From positions 434,001-498,000 of the forward strand of contig NZ_QKTO01000001.1 of the NCBI RefSeq assembly GCF_003234855.1: 64,000 nt of DNA, read 5' to 3'. Of the stretch, positions 41,812 through 50,773 are shown one piece after another (position 1 is the stretch's first letter; the number at the start of each line of letters is the position of its first letter). A program made the translations under genes and the position numbers. Below the pieces are notes generated by a model, which was not told where the DNA came from, made no database searches, and saw only the letters and a program-made list of their open reading frames with translations. This stretch comes from Curtobacterium sp. MCBD17_032 (GTDB taxonomy: Bacteria; Actinomycetota; Actinomycetes; Actinomycetales; Microbacteriaceae).

Positions 41812-41895
41812 GTGTTCGACGTCTTCGTCGTCGCCGGTGTCCTCGCCGTGTTCGGCGTCGTGACACTGATCGCCAAGGGGGTGGAGCGGCTGTGA
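41812..41895 (+). CDS. 27-residue single-helix membrane peptide upstream of kdpF
   Basis: The GTG-initiated frame encodes [20 protein letters not shown] ending AKGVERL: one hydrophobic helix closed by a short basic/acidic tail. A ribosome site (AGGAG, 41801-41805) sits 6 nt upstream, and the stop overlaps the kdpF GTG as GTGA, so it is translationally coupled to the kdp operon. I recall similar 'ALxxKGVExL' peptides in front of kdpF in other actinobacteria, usually unannotated. It could stabilise the Kdp complex as KdpF does, or act in translation coupling. Confidence 0.75.
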   Translation: MFDVFVVAGVLAVFGVVTLIAKGVERL

Positions 41896-41981
41896 TCGGC
41901 ATCACCATCGCCGCTGCCGTCCTCGGCATCGCCGCTGTCGTGTACCTCGTCTGGGCGCTCGTGCGCCCCGAGCGGTTCTGA
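41892..41981 (+). CDS. kdpF: K+-transporting ATPase small subunit KdpF
   Basis: The 29-residue peptide [20 protein letters not shown] ending WALVRPERF has the classic KdpF shape: one membrane helix then 'YLxxALxxPERF'. KdpF stabilises the KdpABC complex in the membrane. The GTG start overlaps the stop of the 27-residue gene by 4 bp, and its TGA overlaps the kdpA ATG by one base. Confidence 0.93.
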   Translation: MIGITIAAAVLGIAAVVYLVWALVRPERF

Positions 41982-43663
41982 TGGGCGCCGCGCAGACCTG
42001 GGCCGGCATCGCCCAGGTCGCCCTCCTCGTGCTGCTCCTCGTCGTGGCCCACCGACCGCTCGGCGACTGGATGGCCCGGGTGTTCACGAGTGCCCGTCAC
42101 GGCCGCGTCGAGCGACTCGTGTACCGCGTGATCGGGGTCGACCCGGACGCCGAGCAGTCCTGGCCCGCCTACCTCCGCGGCGTGCTGCTGTTCAGCGTCG
42201 TCGGGCTCCTGCTCGTCTACCTCCTCCAGCGCATCCAGGTGGTGCTGCCGGGTGACCTCGGCCTGCCCGCCGTGGGCCCCGCGCTCGCGTTCAACACGGC
42301 GGCCTCGTTCGTCGCGAACACGAACTGGCAGTCGTACTCACCCGAGGTCACCGTCGGGTACACCGTGCAGATGGCCGGCCTCGCGGTGCAGAACTTCCTG
42401 TCCGCCGCCGTCGGCCTGTCGGTCGCCGTCGCCCTGGTGCGCGGGTTCGCCCGCCGACGGTCGGGCACGCTCGGCAACGTCTGGGTGGACGTCGTGCGCG
42501 GTACGGGCCGTCTACTCCTGCCGCTCGCCTTCGTCTCCGCGCTCGTGCTCGTCGCGGGCGGAGTCGTCCAGTCGTGGGGCGCCGGTACGGACGTCACGAC
42601 GCTCACCGGCGGCACGCAGCACGTGCCGGACGGGTTCGTCGCCTCGCAGGAGGCGATCAAGATGCTCGGCACGAACGGCGGCGGCTACTTCAACGCGAAC
42701 TCGGCGCACCCGTTCGAGAACCCGCAGGCGTGGACGAACCTCGTCGAGGTCTTCCTCATGCTCGTCATCCCGTTCTCGCTGCCGCGCACCTTCGGCAAGA
42801 TGGTCGGCGACACCCGCCAGGGCACCGCCATCGTCTCCGTGATGAGCGCGATCTTCCTGGTGTCCCTGTCGGCGATGTCGATCGCGGAACTCGCCGGCGG
42901 CGGCGCGGCCACCCAGGCGGCCGGCGCCGCGATGGAGGGCAAGGAGGTCCGGTTCGGCATCCTCGGCTCGACGCTCTTCGCCACGGCGACCACCTCGACG
43001 TCCACGGGTGCCGTGAACGCCATGCACGACAGCTTCACCCCGCTCGGCGGCATGATGGCGCTCGTCAACATGATGCTCGGCGAGGTCACCCCCGGCGGCG
43101 TCGGCTCCGGCCTGTACGGCATGCTCGTGCTCGCCGTGATCACGGTGTTCATCGGTGGCCTGCTCGTCGGCCGCACGCCCGAGTACCTCGGCAAGAAGAT
43201 CCGCGCCAAGGAGATGACCTTCGCGGCGCTGTACATCCTCGTCACACCGACGGTCGTGCTGCTCGGTACCGCGCTGTCCCTCGTCATCCCGGGCGTCCGG
43301 GAGCAGGTGCTCGGCACGAGCCTCTTCAACCCCGGCAACCACGGCCTGACCGAGCTGCTCTACGCGTTCACCAGCGCCGGCAACAACAACGGCTCGGCGT
43401 TCGGCGGCCTCACCGCGAACACCACGTGGATGAACTCCGCGCTCGGCGTCGCGATGCTGCTCGGCCGCTTCGTGCCGATGGTGTTCGTCCTGGCACTCGC
43501 CGGGTCGCTCGCGTCGCAGGACAAGGTGCCCGCGACCGTCGGCACCCTGCCCACGCACCGGCCGCTGTTCATCGCGCTCCTCGGCGGCGTGTCCGTCATC
43601 GTCACCGCACTCACCTACTTCCCGGTGCTCGCACTGGGCCCGCTCGCAGAAGGACTGTCCTGA
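41981..43663 (+). CDS. kdpA: K+-transporting ATPase subunit KdpA
   Basis: The 560-residue channel-like subunit of the high-affinity potassium pump has about ten membrane helices. The four selectivity-filter regions are visible, including [33 protein letters not shown] and [14 protein letters not shown]. Length matches the E. coli protein (557). It lies in an uninterrupted kdpFABC operon with 1-4-bp overlaps, expected to be induced by potassium limitation through KdpDE. Confidence 0.97.
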   Translation: MGAAQTWAGIAQVALLVLLLVVAHRPLGDWMARVFTSARHGRVERLVYRVIGVDPDAEQSWPAYLRGVLLFSVVGLLLVYLLQRIQVVLPGDLGLPAVGPALAFNTAASFVANTNWQSYSPEVTVGYTVQMAGLAVQNFLSAAVGLSVAVALVRGFARRRSGTLGNVWVDVVRGTGRLLLPLAFVSALVLVAGGVVQSWGAGTDVTTLTGGTQHVPDGFVASQEAIKMLGTNGGGYFNANSAHPFENPQAWTNLVEVFLMLVIPFSLPRTFGKMVGDTRQGTAIVSVMSAIFLVSLSAMSIAELAGGGAATQAAGAAMEGKEVRFGILGSTLFATATTSTSTGAVNAMHDSFTPLGGMMALVNMMLGEVTPGGVGSGLYGMLVLAVITVFIGGLLVGRTPEYLGKKIRAKEMTFAALYILVTPTVVLLGTALSLVIPGVREQVLGTSLFNPGNHGLTELLYAFTSAGNNNGSAFGGLTANTTWMNSALGVAMLLGRFVPMVFVLALAGSLASQDKVPATVGTLPTHRPLFIALLGGVSVIVTALTYFPVLALGPLAEGLS

Positions 43664-45810
43664 TGACCACCCTGACTCCCGAGACGGAGCAGCACGCGAC
43701 CACCGGAGCGGGCCGACGCCCGTCGGCGTTCGGTCCCCGCCAACTGGCGGCGGGCCTCCCGGGCGCGTTCCGCAAGCTGGACCCCCGGCTCATGTGGAAG
43801 AACCCGGTCATGTTCCTCGTCGAGGTGGGTGCCGCCCTGACGACGGTCACCGCCGTCGTCGAGCCGTTCAGCCGGACGGGAGGCGCGGCCGACTCCGGCG
43901 CGCCCGTCCCGTCGTCCTTCACCGTCGTCATCGCCGTCTGGCTGTGGCTGACCGTGCTGTTCGCCAACCTGGCGGAGTCGGTCGCCGAGGGCCGCGGCAA
44001 GGCGCAGGCCGACACCCTGCGGAAGACGCGCTCGACCACCACGGCCCGCCGTGTCGTCGGGTACTCGCCCGCCGACCCGGCTGCGCTGTCCGCCTCCACC
44101 GAGGACGTCGCGTCCGTCGACCTGGCGAAGGGCGACCTCGTCGTCGTCGTGGCCGGCGAGGTGATCCCGGGTGACGGCGACGTCGTGGACGGCATCGCCT
44201 CGGTCGACGAGTCGGCCGTGACGGGGGAGTCCGCCCCGGTGATCCGCGAGTCCGGCGGCGACCGCAGCGCCGTCACGGGCGGGACCCGGGTGCTGTCCGA
44301 CCGGATCGTCGTGCGCATCACGTCGACCCCGGGTGAGACCTTCATCGACCGGATGATCCGACTCGTCGAGGGTGCCGCCCGGCAGAAGACGCCGAACGAG
44401 ATCGCGCTGAACATCCTGCTCGCGTCGCTGTCGATCGTGTTCGTGATCGTCTGCCTGACGCTCCAGCCGATCGCCGGACTCGTCGGCTCGACGGTCAGCG
44501 TCACGGTGCTCATCGCCCTGCTCGTCTGCCTCATCCCGACCACCATCGGGGCGCTGCTCTCCGCGATCGGGATCGCCGGGATGGACCGGCTCGTCCAGCA
44601 CAACGTCCTCGCGATGTCGGGTCGCGCGGTCGAGGCCGCCGGTGACATCACGACGCTGCTCCTCGACAAGACCGGCACCATCACGTACGGCAACCGTCGG
44701 GCCTCCCGGTTCGTGCCGGTGCCCGGCGTGACCGAGGCCGACCTCACGGCCGCGGCGGCGCTGTCGAGCGCTGCCGACGGCACGCCTGAGGGTCGCTCCA
44801 TCGTGGACCTGGCGCTCGCTGCCGGGGCCGTTCCGGGCCTCCCGGCCGGCGCGGTCGAGGTGCCGTTCACCGCGCAGACCCGCATGTCGGGCGTCGACCT
44901 GCCGGACGGCACACAGGTCCGGAAAGGCGCTGCAGCAGCAGTGCTCGCCTGGGCGGACACCGTCGAAGCAGGTGTCAGCGCCGCGGTCGACGCCACGGTG
45001 GCCGAGGTGTCCGACCAGGGTGGGACGCCGCTCGTCGTCGCTCGGAAGGACCCGTCGGGCCGGGTCGCACTGCTCGGCGTCGTGCACCTCAAGGACGTCG
45101 TGAAGGACGGCCTCGCCGAGCGCTTCACCGAGCTCCGCAGCATGGGGATCCGCACCGTGATGATCACGGGCGACAACCCGCGCACCGCGAAGGCGATCGC
45201 GGCCGAGGCCGGCGTCGACGACTTCCTCGCCGAGGCCACGCCCGAGGACAAGCTCGCGCTCATCAAGCGGGAGCAGGAGGGCGGCAACCTCGTCGCGATG
45301 ACCGGTGACGGCACGAACGACGCCCCGGCGCTGGCGCAGGCGGACGTCGGCGTCGCGATGAACACCGGGACGACCGCGGCGAAGGAGGCCGGCAACATGG
45401 TCGACCTGGACTCGGACCCGACGAAGCTCATCGACGTCGTCCGGATCGGCAAGCAGCTGCTCATCACCCGCGGCGCCCTGACGACGTTCTCGATCGCGAA
45501 CGACATCGCGAAGTACTTCGCGATCATCCCGGCGATGTTCCAGCTCGCGTTCCCGGGGCTGGCGGCGCTCAACATCATGGGGTTGCACTCCCCGGCGTCG
45601 GCGATCCTGTCGGCGATCGTCTTCAACGCGCTCGTCATCGTGGCGCTCATCCCGTTGTCCCTGCGTGGCGTCAGGTACCGCGCGGCGTCGGCGTCGTCGA
45701 TCCTCGGTCGCAACCTGCTCGTCTACGGGCTCGGCGGCGTGATCGTCCCCTTCATCGGCATCAAACTGATCGACCTGGTGGTCGGTCTCATCCCGGGGTT
45801 CTCGTCATGA
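43663..45810 (+). CDS. kdpB: K+-transporting P-type ATPase subunit KdpB
   Basis: The 715-residue catalytic subunit carries [11 protein letters not shown] (phosphorylated Asp), [13 protein letters not shown] in the actuator domain (a TGES loop), [10 protein letters not shown] and [20 protein letters not shown] (hinge and metal site). Its N-terminus ([20 protein letters not shown]) is typical of KdpB. The ATG is fixed by overlap with the kdpA stop. ATP hydrolysis here drives potassium import through KdpA. Confidence 0.97.
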   Translation: MTTLTPETEQHATTGAGRRPSAFGPRQLAAGLPGAFRKLDPRLMWKNPVMFLVEVGAALTTVTAVVEPFSRTGGAADSGAPVPSSFTVVIAVWLWLTVLFANLAESVAEGRGKAQADTLRKTRSTTTARRVVGYSPADPAALSASTEDVASVDLAKGDLVVVVAGEVIPGDGDVVDGIASVDESAVTGESAPVIRESGGDRSAVTGGTRVLSDRIVVRITSTPGETFIDRMIRLVEGAARQKTPNEIALNILLASLSIVFVIVCLTLQPIAGLVGSTVSVTVLIALLVCLIPTTIGALLSAIGIAGMDRLVQHNVLAMSGRAVEAAGDITTLLLDKTGTITYGNRRASRFVPVPGVTEADLTAAAALSSAADGTPEGRSIVDLALAAGAVPGLPAGAVEVPFTAQTRMSGVDLPDGTQVRKGAAAAVLAWADTVEAGVSAAVDATVAEVSDQGGTPLVVARKDPSGRVALLGVVHLKDVVKDGLAERFTELRSMGIRTVMITGDNPRTAKAIAAEAGVDDFLAEATPEDKLALIKREQEGGNLVAMTGDGTNDAPALAQADVGVAMNTGTTAAKEAGNMVDLDSDPTKLIDVVRIGKQLLITRGALTTFSIANDIAKYFAIIPAMFQLAFPGLAALNIMGLHSPASAILSAIVFNALVIVALIPLSLRGVRYRAASASSILGRNLLVYGLGGVIVPFIGIKLIDLVVGLIPGFSS

Positions 45811-46409
45811 CATCCACTCGTTCCTTCTTCCGCTCCGCCGGTGTGGCCCTCCGCCTCACCGTGCTCTCCACCGTCGTCCTCGGCGTCGCCTACCCGCTCG
45901 CGGTGTGGGGCGTCGGCCAGGCGGCGTTCTCCGACCGAGCGAACGGGTCGATGGTCACCGACTCGTCCGGCACGGTCGTCGGCTCATCGCTCATCGGGCA
46001 GTCCTTCGCCGGGGAGGGCGCGGACCGCTGGTTCCAGTCCCGCCCGTCGGCCGCCGGCGAGGACGGGTACGACGCCGGTGCGTCGTCCGGGTCGAACCTG
46101 GGCCCGTCGAACCCGGACCTGACGACGGCGATCGAAGAGCGTCGTGCCGCGATCGCGGACGCCGACGGGGTGCCGGCGGCCCAGGTGCCCGCGGACGCCG
46201 TGACCGCATCGGGCTCCGGCCTCGACCCGGACATCAGCCCCGCGTACGCGGAGCAGCAGGTGTCCCGCGTGGCCGCGGCCCGGGGCCTCTCCGAGACGGA
46301 CGTCCGCGCGCTGGTCGCCGCACACACCGACGGTCGTCAGCTCGGGTTCCTCGGCGGGCCCACGGTCAACGTCCTCGAGCTCAACCTGGCACTGGCGGAG
46401 CTCGGCTGA
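45807..46409 (+). CDS. kdpC: K+-transporting ATPase subunit KdpC
   Basis: The 200-residue subunit has one N-terminal membrane helix ([20 protein letters not shown]) and an external domain with the family blocks [52 protein letters not shown] and [10 protein letters not shown]. It binds between KdpA and KdpB. It starts in an ATGA overlap with kdpB and ends the structural operon. Confidence 0.97.
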   Translation: MTSTRSFFRSAGVALRLTVLSTVVLGVAYPLAVWGVGQAAFSDRANGSMVTDSSGTVVGSSLIGQSFAGEGADRWFQSRPSAAGEDGYDAGASSGSNLGPSNPDLTTAIEERRAAIADADGVPAAQVPADAVTASGSGLDPDISPAYAEQQVSRVAAARGLSETDVRALVAAHTDGRQLGFLGGPTVNVLELNLALAELG

Positions 46410-46431
46410 CCCCGATGCCCGCCCACGGTAT

Positions 46432-46513
46432 GGACCGGACCCGCACAACCGGAACCCGTCCGGACCAAGGGAAACCGCGGTTCGCGCTGGATGTGGTCGT
46501 GCGGGTCCGGTCC
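46432..46513 (+). repeat. 15-bp perfect inverted repeat between kdpC and kdpD
   Basis: GGACCGGACCCGCAC (46432-46446) pairs perfectly with 46499-46513 across 52 nt. In mRNA it would close a stem-loop in the 136-nt gap before kdpD, which could separate kdpFABC from kdpDE expression. The kdpD ribosome site (46531-46537) is outside the stem. Confidence 0.75.
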
Positions 46514-46545
46514 GCGCCGGGCCCTGCGCAGGAGAGGATGAGCGC

Positions 46546-49038
46546 GTGAAGCGAGGGAAGCTGCGAGTGCTGCTCGGTGCCGCCCCCGGCGTGGGCAAGA
46601 CCTACACGATGCTCGAAGAGGGCCGCCGGATGGCCGACCACGGCCGCGACGTGGTCGTCGCCGTCGTCGAGACCCACGGCCGCGCCGCCACCGCCGCACT
46701 GGTGGACGGGCTCGAGGTCGTCCCGCGCCGGACGGTCGAGCACCGCGGGGTCGCGCTCGACGACATGGACCTCGACGCCGTGCTCGCCCGCCGCCCCGAG
46801 GTCGCCCTCGTCGACGAGCTCGCCCACACGAACGCCCCGGGCAGCCCGCACGAGAAGCGCTGGCAGGACGTCGAGGCGCTGCGGGCCGCAGGCATCGACG
46901 TCATCTCGACGGTGAACGTGCAGCACATGCAGTCCCTCGGTGACGTCGTCCGCGAGATCACCGGCACCGTGCAGCGCGAGACCGTCCCCGACGCCGTCGT
47001 CCGCGCCGCCGACCAGATCGAGGTCGTCGACCTCTCCCCGCAGGCCCTGCGCGACCGCCTGTCCGACGGGCTCGTGTACCCGGCCGCCCGCGTCGACGCC
47101 GCGCTGTCGAACTACTTCCGCCTCGGCAACCTCACCGCCCTCCGCGAGATCGCCCTGCTCTGGCTCGCCGACGAGGTCGACGACGCCCTGAAGCGCTACC
47201 GCGCCGAGCACGGCATCGCCAACCGCTGGGAGACGCGGGAGCGCGTCCTCGTCGCCCTGACGGGAGGCCCGGAGGGCGAGACCCTGCTCCGTCGCGGCGC
47301 CCGCATCGCGGCCCGGTCCGCCGGCGGCGAGCTCGCGGCCGTGCACGTCACGACGAACGACGGCCTCCGGGAGCGGCACCCCGGCGCGCTCGGCACGCAG
47401 CGCGCCCTGCTCGAACAGCTCGGCGGCACCTACCACCAGGTCGTCGGCGACGACGTGCCGACCACCCTCGTCCGGTTCGCCCGGTCGATCGACGCGACCC
47501 AGATCGTGATGGGGATCAGCCGCCGCAGTCGACTCGCCGCCGCACTCACCGGCCCGGGCATCGGCAGCACGGTCATCCGCGAGTCCGGCGACATCGACGT
47601 GCACGTCGTGACGCACGAGCGGGCCGGCGGCGGATTCGCGCTGCCGAAGCTCGGCGGGAGCCTGTCCCGGAGCCGGGTGGTCGCCGCGTTCGTGCTCGCG
47701 CTGGTCGCCGGTCCGCTGTTGACGTGGCTCCTCAGCCTGACCGACGACGCCGACTCGATCACGGTCGACGTCCTCGCCTACCAGCTGCTCGTGCTCGTCG
47801 TGGCGCTCATCGGCGGCATGCTCCCCGCGGTGTTCGCCGCCGTGCTCTCCGGGTTGAGCCTCGACTTCTTCTTCGTGCAACCCCTGCACCAGGTCACCGT
47901 GCAACAGCCGTGGCACCTGGTCGCCCTCGTCATGTACGTCGTCAGCGCCGTGCTCGTCAGCTTCGTGGTCGACCGCTCCGCCCGACGCTCCCGCACCGCC
48001 CGCCGTGCGGCCGCCGAGTCCGGCCTCCTCGTCGGGATCGCCGGCAGCGTCCTCCGCGGCGACGACGCCCTCCAGGCCCTCGTCGACCGGACCCGTGAGG
48101 CGTTCGGCTTCGCCGGGGTCCGGGTCCGCCAGGGCGACGAGGTGCCGGCCACGTCCGGGACGTTCGGGGACGCGCCGGACGCGACCACGAGCCTCCCGTC
48201 CGGCGCCGTCCTGGAGTTCGCCGGCGCACCCGACGACCCCACCCAGCGCCGGCTCCTGCGGGTCGTCGAGCAGCAACTCGACGCGGCCCTCGAGCACCGC
48301 GCGCTCACCCGCACCGCCGTCGACGCGGAGCGGATCACCGCGGTCGACCGGGTGCGGAGCGCGATCCTCGCGGCCGTCAGCCACGACGTGCGGCGGCCGA
48401 TCGCCGCCGCCTCCGCGGCCGTGCAGTCGCTCCGTGCGCGCGACGTCCGCTTGGGCGAGGCCGACCGGGAGGCCCTGCTCGCCACCGCCGACGAGAGCCT
48501 CCGGCAGCTCGCGGTGCTGTTGGGCGACCTGCTCGACGTGAGCCGCGTGCAGGCCGGGGTGCTCGCCGCGTCCCCGGTCCCGACCTCGCTCGACACGGTC
48601 GTCGCCCCCGCGCTCGACGAACTCGAGCTCGGGCCGGAGGACGTCGACCTCGACCTGCCCGCCGAACTCCCGCCGGTGCTCGCCGACCCCGTGCTGCTGC
48701 AGCGCGTCGTCGTGAACCTGCTCGCCAACGCCGTCCGCTACTCACCCGACGGCGAGCGCGTCCGGATCGCGGCGAGCGCCTTCGCCGGCGGGGTCGAACT
48801 CCGGGTCGCCGACCGCGGCCCGGGCATCCCCGAGGACCGGCGCGAGGACGTGTTCCAGCCGTTCCAGCGCCTCGGCGACACCGACAACGACACCGGACTC
48901 GGACTCGGACTGGCGCTCGCACGGGGGTTCACCGAGGGCATGGGCGGCACGATCGAGGTCGACGACACCCCGGGCGGCGGGCTCACCGTCGTGGTGCGGC
49001 TGCCGATCGCCGGACATCTGGGAGTGGTGGGACGATGA
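46546..49038 (+). CDS. kdpD: sensor histidine kinase KdpD
   Basis: The 830-residue sensor has an N-terminal KdpD domain with Walker A GAAPGVGKTYTMLEEG and VDELAHTNAPGS, a USP-like domain (about 230-355), four short membrane helices (about 375-480), a GAF-like linker and a kinase core. The phosphorylated His is in AAVSHDVRRPIAAAS, the N-box is VNLLANAVRYSPDGE and the G boxes are DRGPGIPED and GLGLGLALARG. The GTG start at 46546 is set by GGAGAGG at 46531-46537; an ATG at 46538 would encode only three residues. It phosphorylates KdpE when potassium is low. Confidence 0.96.
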   Translation: MKRGKLRVLLGAAPGVGKTYTMLEEGRRMADHGRDVVVAVVETHGRAATAALVDGLEVVPRRTVEHRGVALDDMDLDAVLARRPEVALVDELAHTNAPGSPHEKRWQDVEALRAAGIDVISTVNVQHMQSLGDVVREITGTVQRETVPDAVVRAADQIEVVDLSPQALRDRLSDGLVYPAARVDAALSNYFRLGNLTALREIALLWLADEVDDALKRYRAEHGIANRWETRERVLVALTGGPEGETLLRRGARIAARSAGGELAAVHVTTNDGLRERHPGALGTQRALLEQLGGTYHQVVGDDVPTTLVRFARSIDATQIVMGISRRSRLAAALTGPGIGSTVIRESGDIDVHVVTHERAGGGFALPKLGGSLSRSRVVAAFVLALVAGPLLTWLLSLTDDADSITVDVLAYQLLVLVVALIGGMLPAVFAAVLSGLSLDFFFVQPLHQVTVQQPWHLVALVMYVVSAVLVSFVVDRSARRSRTARRAAAESGLLVGIAGSVLRGDDALQALVDRTREAFGFAGVRVRQGDEVPATSGTFGDAPDATTSLPSGAVLEFAGAPDDPTQRRLLRVVEQQLDAALEHRALTRTAVDAERITAVDRVRSAILAAVSHDVRRPIAAASAAVQSLRARDVRLGEADREALLATADESLRQLAVLLGDLLDVSRVQAGVLAASPVPTSLDTVVAPALDELELGPEDVDLDLPAELPPVLADPVLLQRVVVNLLANAVRYSPDGERVRIAASAFAGGVELRVADRGPGIPEDRREDVFQPFQRLGDTDNDTGLGLGLALARGFTEGMGGTIEVDDTPGGGLTVVVRLPIAGHLGVVGR

Positions 49039-49721
49039 AGGTGCTGATCGCGGACGACGACGCGCAGCTCGTGCGGGCGCTCGCCGTGACGCTCGGGGCC
49101 CGCGGGTACGAGGTCGTCACGGCCCGGGACGGTCGGGCGGCCATCGACGCCGTCATCACCGAGCGGCCGGACATCGTCATGCTCGACCTCGGCATGCCGC
49201 GGCTCGACGGCATCGGGGTGCTCGAGGGGATCCGCGGGTGGTCGCAGGTGCCGGTGCTCGTGCTGTCCGGGCGGACGGACTCGGGCGACAAGGTGGACGC
49301 ACTCGACGCCGGGGCCGACGACTACGTGACGAAGCCGTTCGAGATGGACGAGCTGCTCGCCAGGCTCCGGGCGCTCGGTCGGCGGCGGGCTCCCGCTGGT
49401 GGTGAGACCGCCCCGACGATCCGGATCGGCGACCTCGTGGTGGACCTCGTCGCGAAGCAGGTCACCGCTCCCGACGGCCCCGCGATCCGCCTCACCCCGA
49501 CCGAGTGGCGGCTGCTCGAGGTCCTCGTGACGAACCCGGACCGGCTGCTGACGCGGGAGATGCTCCTCACCGAGGTGTGGGGCCCGACGCACGGCACCGA
49601 CTCCGGGTACCTGCGGCTGTACATGGCGCAGCTGCGGCGGAAGCTCGAGCCGGAGCCGTCGCACCCGCGCTACCTCGTGACGGAGTCGGGGATGGGCTAC
49701 CGGTTCGCACCGGCGGGCTGA
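49035..49721 (+). CDS. kdpE: response regulator KdpE
   Basis: The 228-residue OmpR-family regulator has a receiver domain (acidic DDD at about 7-9, phosphoacceptor Asp in DIVMLDLGMPR, Thr/Ser in LVLSGRTD, Lys in DYVTKPFE) and a C-terminal winged helix (TPTEWRLLEVLVTNPDRLLT, GYLRLYMAQLRRKLE, ESGMGYRF). Its ATG overlaps the kdpD stop. The expected target is the kdp promoter, where 11-bp-phased CCGTYAG repeats occur. Confidence 0.96.
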   Translation: MKVLIADDDAQLVRALAVTLGARGYEVVTARDGRAAIDAVITERPDIVMLDLGMPRLDGIGVLEGIRGWSQVPVLVLSGRTDSGDKVDALDAGADDYVTKPFEMDELLARLRALGRRRAPAGGETAPTIRIGDLVVDLVAKQVTAPDGPAIRLTPTEWRLLEVLVTNPDRLLTREMLLTEVWGPTHGTDSGYLRLYMAQLRRKLEPEPSHPRYLVTESGMGYRFAPAG

Positions 49722-50377
49722 CCTCCGGTCTCGTCCTCCAACTCGCCCGCCCAGGCGAGCGCGCGCTGCCGGAGGGCGGCGACCTCCGGCGGAGCGACGC
49801 CGTACTCGGCGAACCGGTCGTCCGCGACGCGGGTCACGAGGCGGAGCTGCTGTGCGAAGACGACGGGGTCGTACCCGTCGTCCCGCTCAGCGACGAGACG
49901 CAGGAGATCGGCGTCCGTCCACCGGCCGGAGGCCCGGATCGCGTCGACGTCGATGAAGTCGCGCACCTCGAGGCGGCCGTAGAGCGCGTCGAGCTTGGAG
50001 GCGACGGCGTCGTCCGCGGCCAGCACCGGCCCGATCGGGAGATCCGCCGGGGCATGGCCGCGCCAGTCGTACCCGAGGTCCATCTCCACACGGTCACCCT
50101 GCGCGGACGTCACCAGGAGCTGCGCGAACAGCTCGTCGTGCCGTCGGACGTCCACCCGGTACCCGTGTCCGGAGAGGACGCCGACCGCGTCCTCGACTGC
50201 GGTACGGAACAACTCGCGGTCGTACCGGTCGGTGAACAGGTCGATGTCGCGGGTCGGCCGGTCGACGAGGCCGTGCTCGCGGATCGCGCCGGAGCCAGCG
50301 AGCACGAAGCCCTGTCCGCCGACCGTCCTCAGGACGAGCGCGGTGACCTCCCGCTGCGCAGCGCGCAGGTCGGTCAC
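49697..50377 (-). CDS. nucleotidyltransferase (AbiEii-like), putative toxin of a two-gene module
   Basis: The 226-residue protein has the Pol-beta-type nucleotidyltransferase core LAGSGAIREHGLVDRPTRDI followed by DLFTD: a Gly-Ser helix start followed by the DxD metal pair, as in AbiEii/AbiGii and related minimal nucleotidyltransferases. The C-terminal half has KLDALYGRLEVRDFIDVDAI, shared by AbiEii-like proteins. Some relatives are toxins that modify tRNA or NTP-dependent targets. Its GTG overlaps the stop of the 103-residue gene upstream. Its 3' end overlaps the 3' end of kdpE by 25 bp, tail to tail. Confidence 0.85.
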   Translation of the reverse strand: MTDLRAAQREVTALVLRTVGGQGFVLAGSGAIREHGLVDRPTRDIDLFTDRYDRELFRTAVEDAVGVLSGHGYRVDVRRHDELFAQLLVTSAQGDRVEMDLGYDWRGHAPADLPIGPVLAADDAVASKLDALYGRLEVRDFIDVDAIRASGRWTDADLLRLVAERDDGYDPVVFAQQLRLVTRVADDRFAEYGVAPPEVAALRQRALAWAGELEDETGGQPAGANR

Positions 50378-50685
50378 GCCGTCAACTCCGGGAAGTGCGC
50401 CTCCCACGCTGCCCGGACGCGATCGGGCAGCAGGAGATCCGGCCATGTCCGGACGAGCAGGTCCCGGTCGAGCAGCGCCGCCTGGGCTCTGGCGTTGCCC
50501 TCGCGGAGGACCGCTTGGTACGCCTTGGCGACGTCCGAGGTGGATGCCAGGTCGACCAGCGGTTCCGGGCCCCAGTAGACCTCGAGCGGGAGCACGAGCG
50601 GACCGGTTGCCGGACCGCGGAGGTCGTCGAGGGAGGCGACGACGTCGACCGGCTTGACGTCCTGGAACAGCACACGCGGGTTCAT
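50374..50685 (-). CDS. conserved small protein paired with the nucleotidyltransferase (putative antitoxin)
   Basis: The 103-residue protein contains LEVYWGPEPLVDLASTSDVA, then AYQAVLREGNARAQAALLDR and LLVRTWPDLLLPDRVRAAWE. This 'Y-VLREG...LL...W..L.LP..VR.AWE' pattern recurs, as I recall, in small actinobacterial proteins encoded directly before AbiEii-like nucleotidyltransferases. No DNA-binding motif is recognised. The ribosome site AGGGAGG precedes the ATG at 50685, and the stop overlaps the toxin-candidate GTG (GTGA). An antitoxin role is inferred from gene order only. Confidence 0.78.
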   Translation of the reverse strand: MNPRVLFQDVKPVDVVASLDDLRGPATGPLVLPLEVYWGPEPLVDLASTSDVAKAYQAVLREGNARAQAALLDRDLLVRTWPDLLLPDRVRAAWEAHFPELTA

Positions 50686-50720
50686 CACACCTCCCTCGCT
50701 CCGATCGTGCCAGAGCCGTC

Positions 50721-50758
50721 GGTAGGACGCCACCGCGCCGTGGGTAGGACGCCACCGC
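50721..50758 (-). promoter_or_regulatory. two 16-bp direct repeats, candidate operator of the nucleotidyltransferase module
   Basis: GGTAGGACGCCACCGC occurs at 50721-50736 and 50743-50758, 22 bp apart, about two helical turns. They lie 36-73 nt before the ATG at 50685, where the promoter should be (CACGAT at 50704-50709, minus strand, is a possible -10). The nearer copy would overlap the -35 region. Confidence 0.6.
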
Positions 50759-50773
50759 CCGCGTGGTCCCGCT

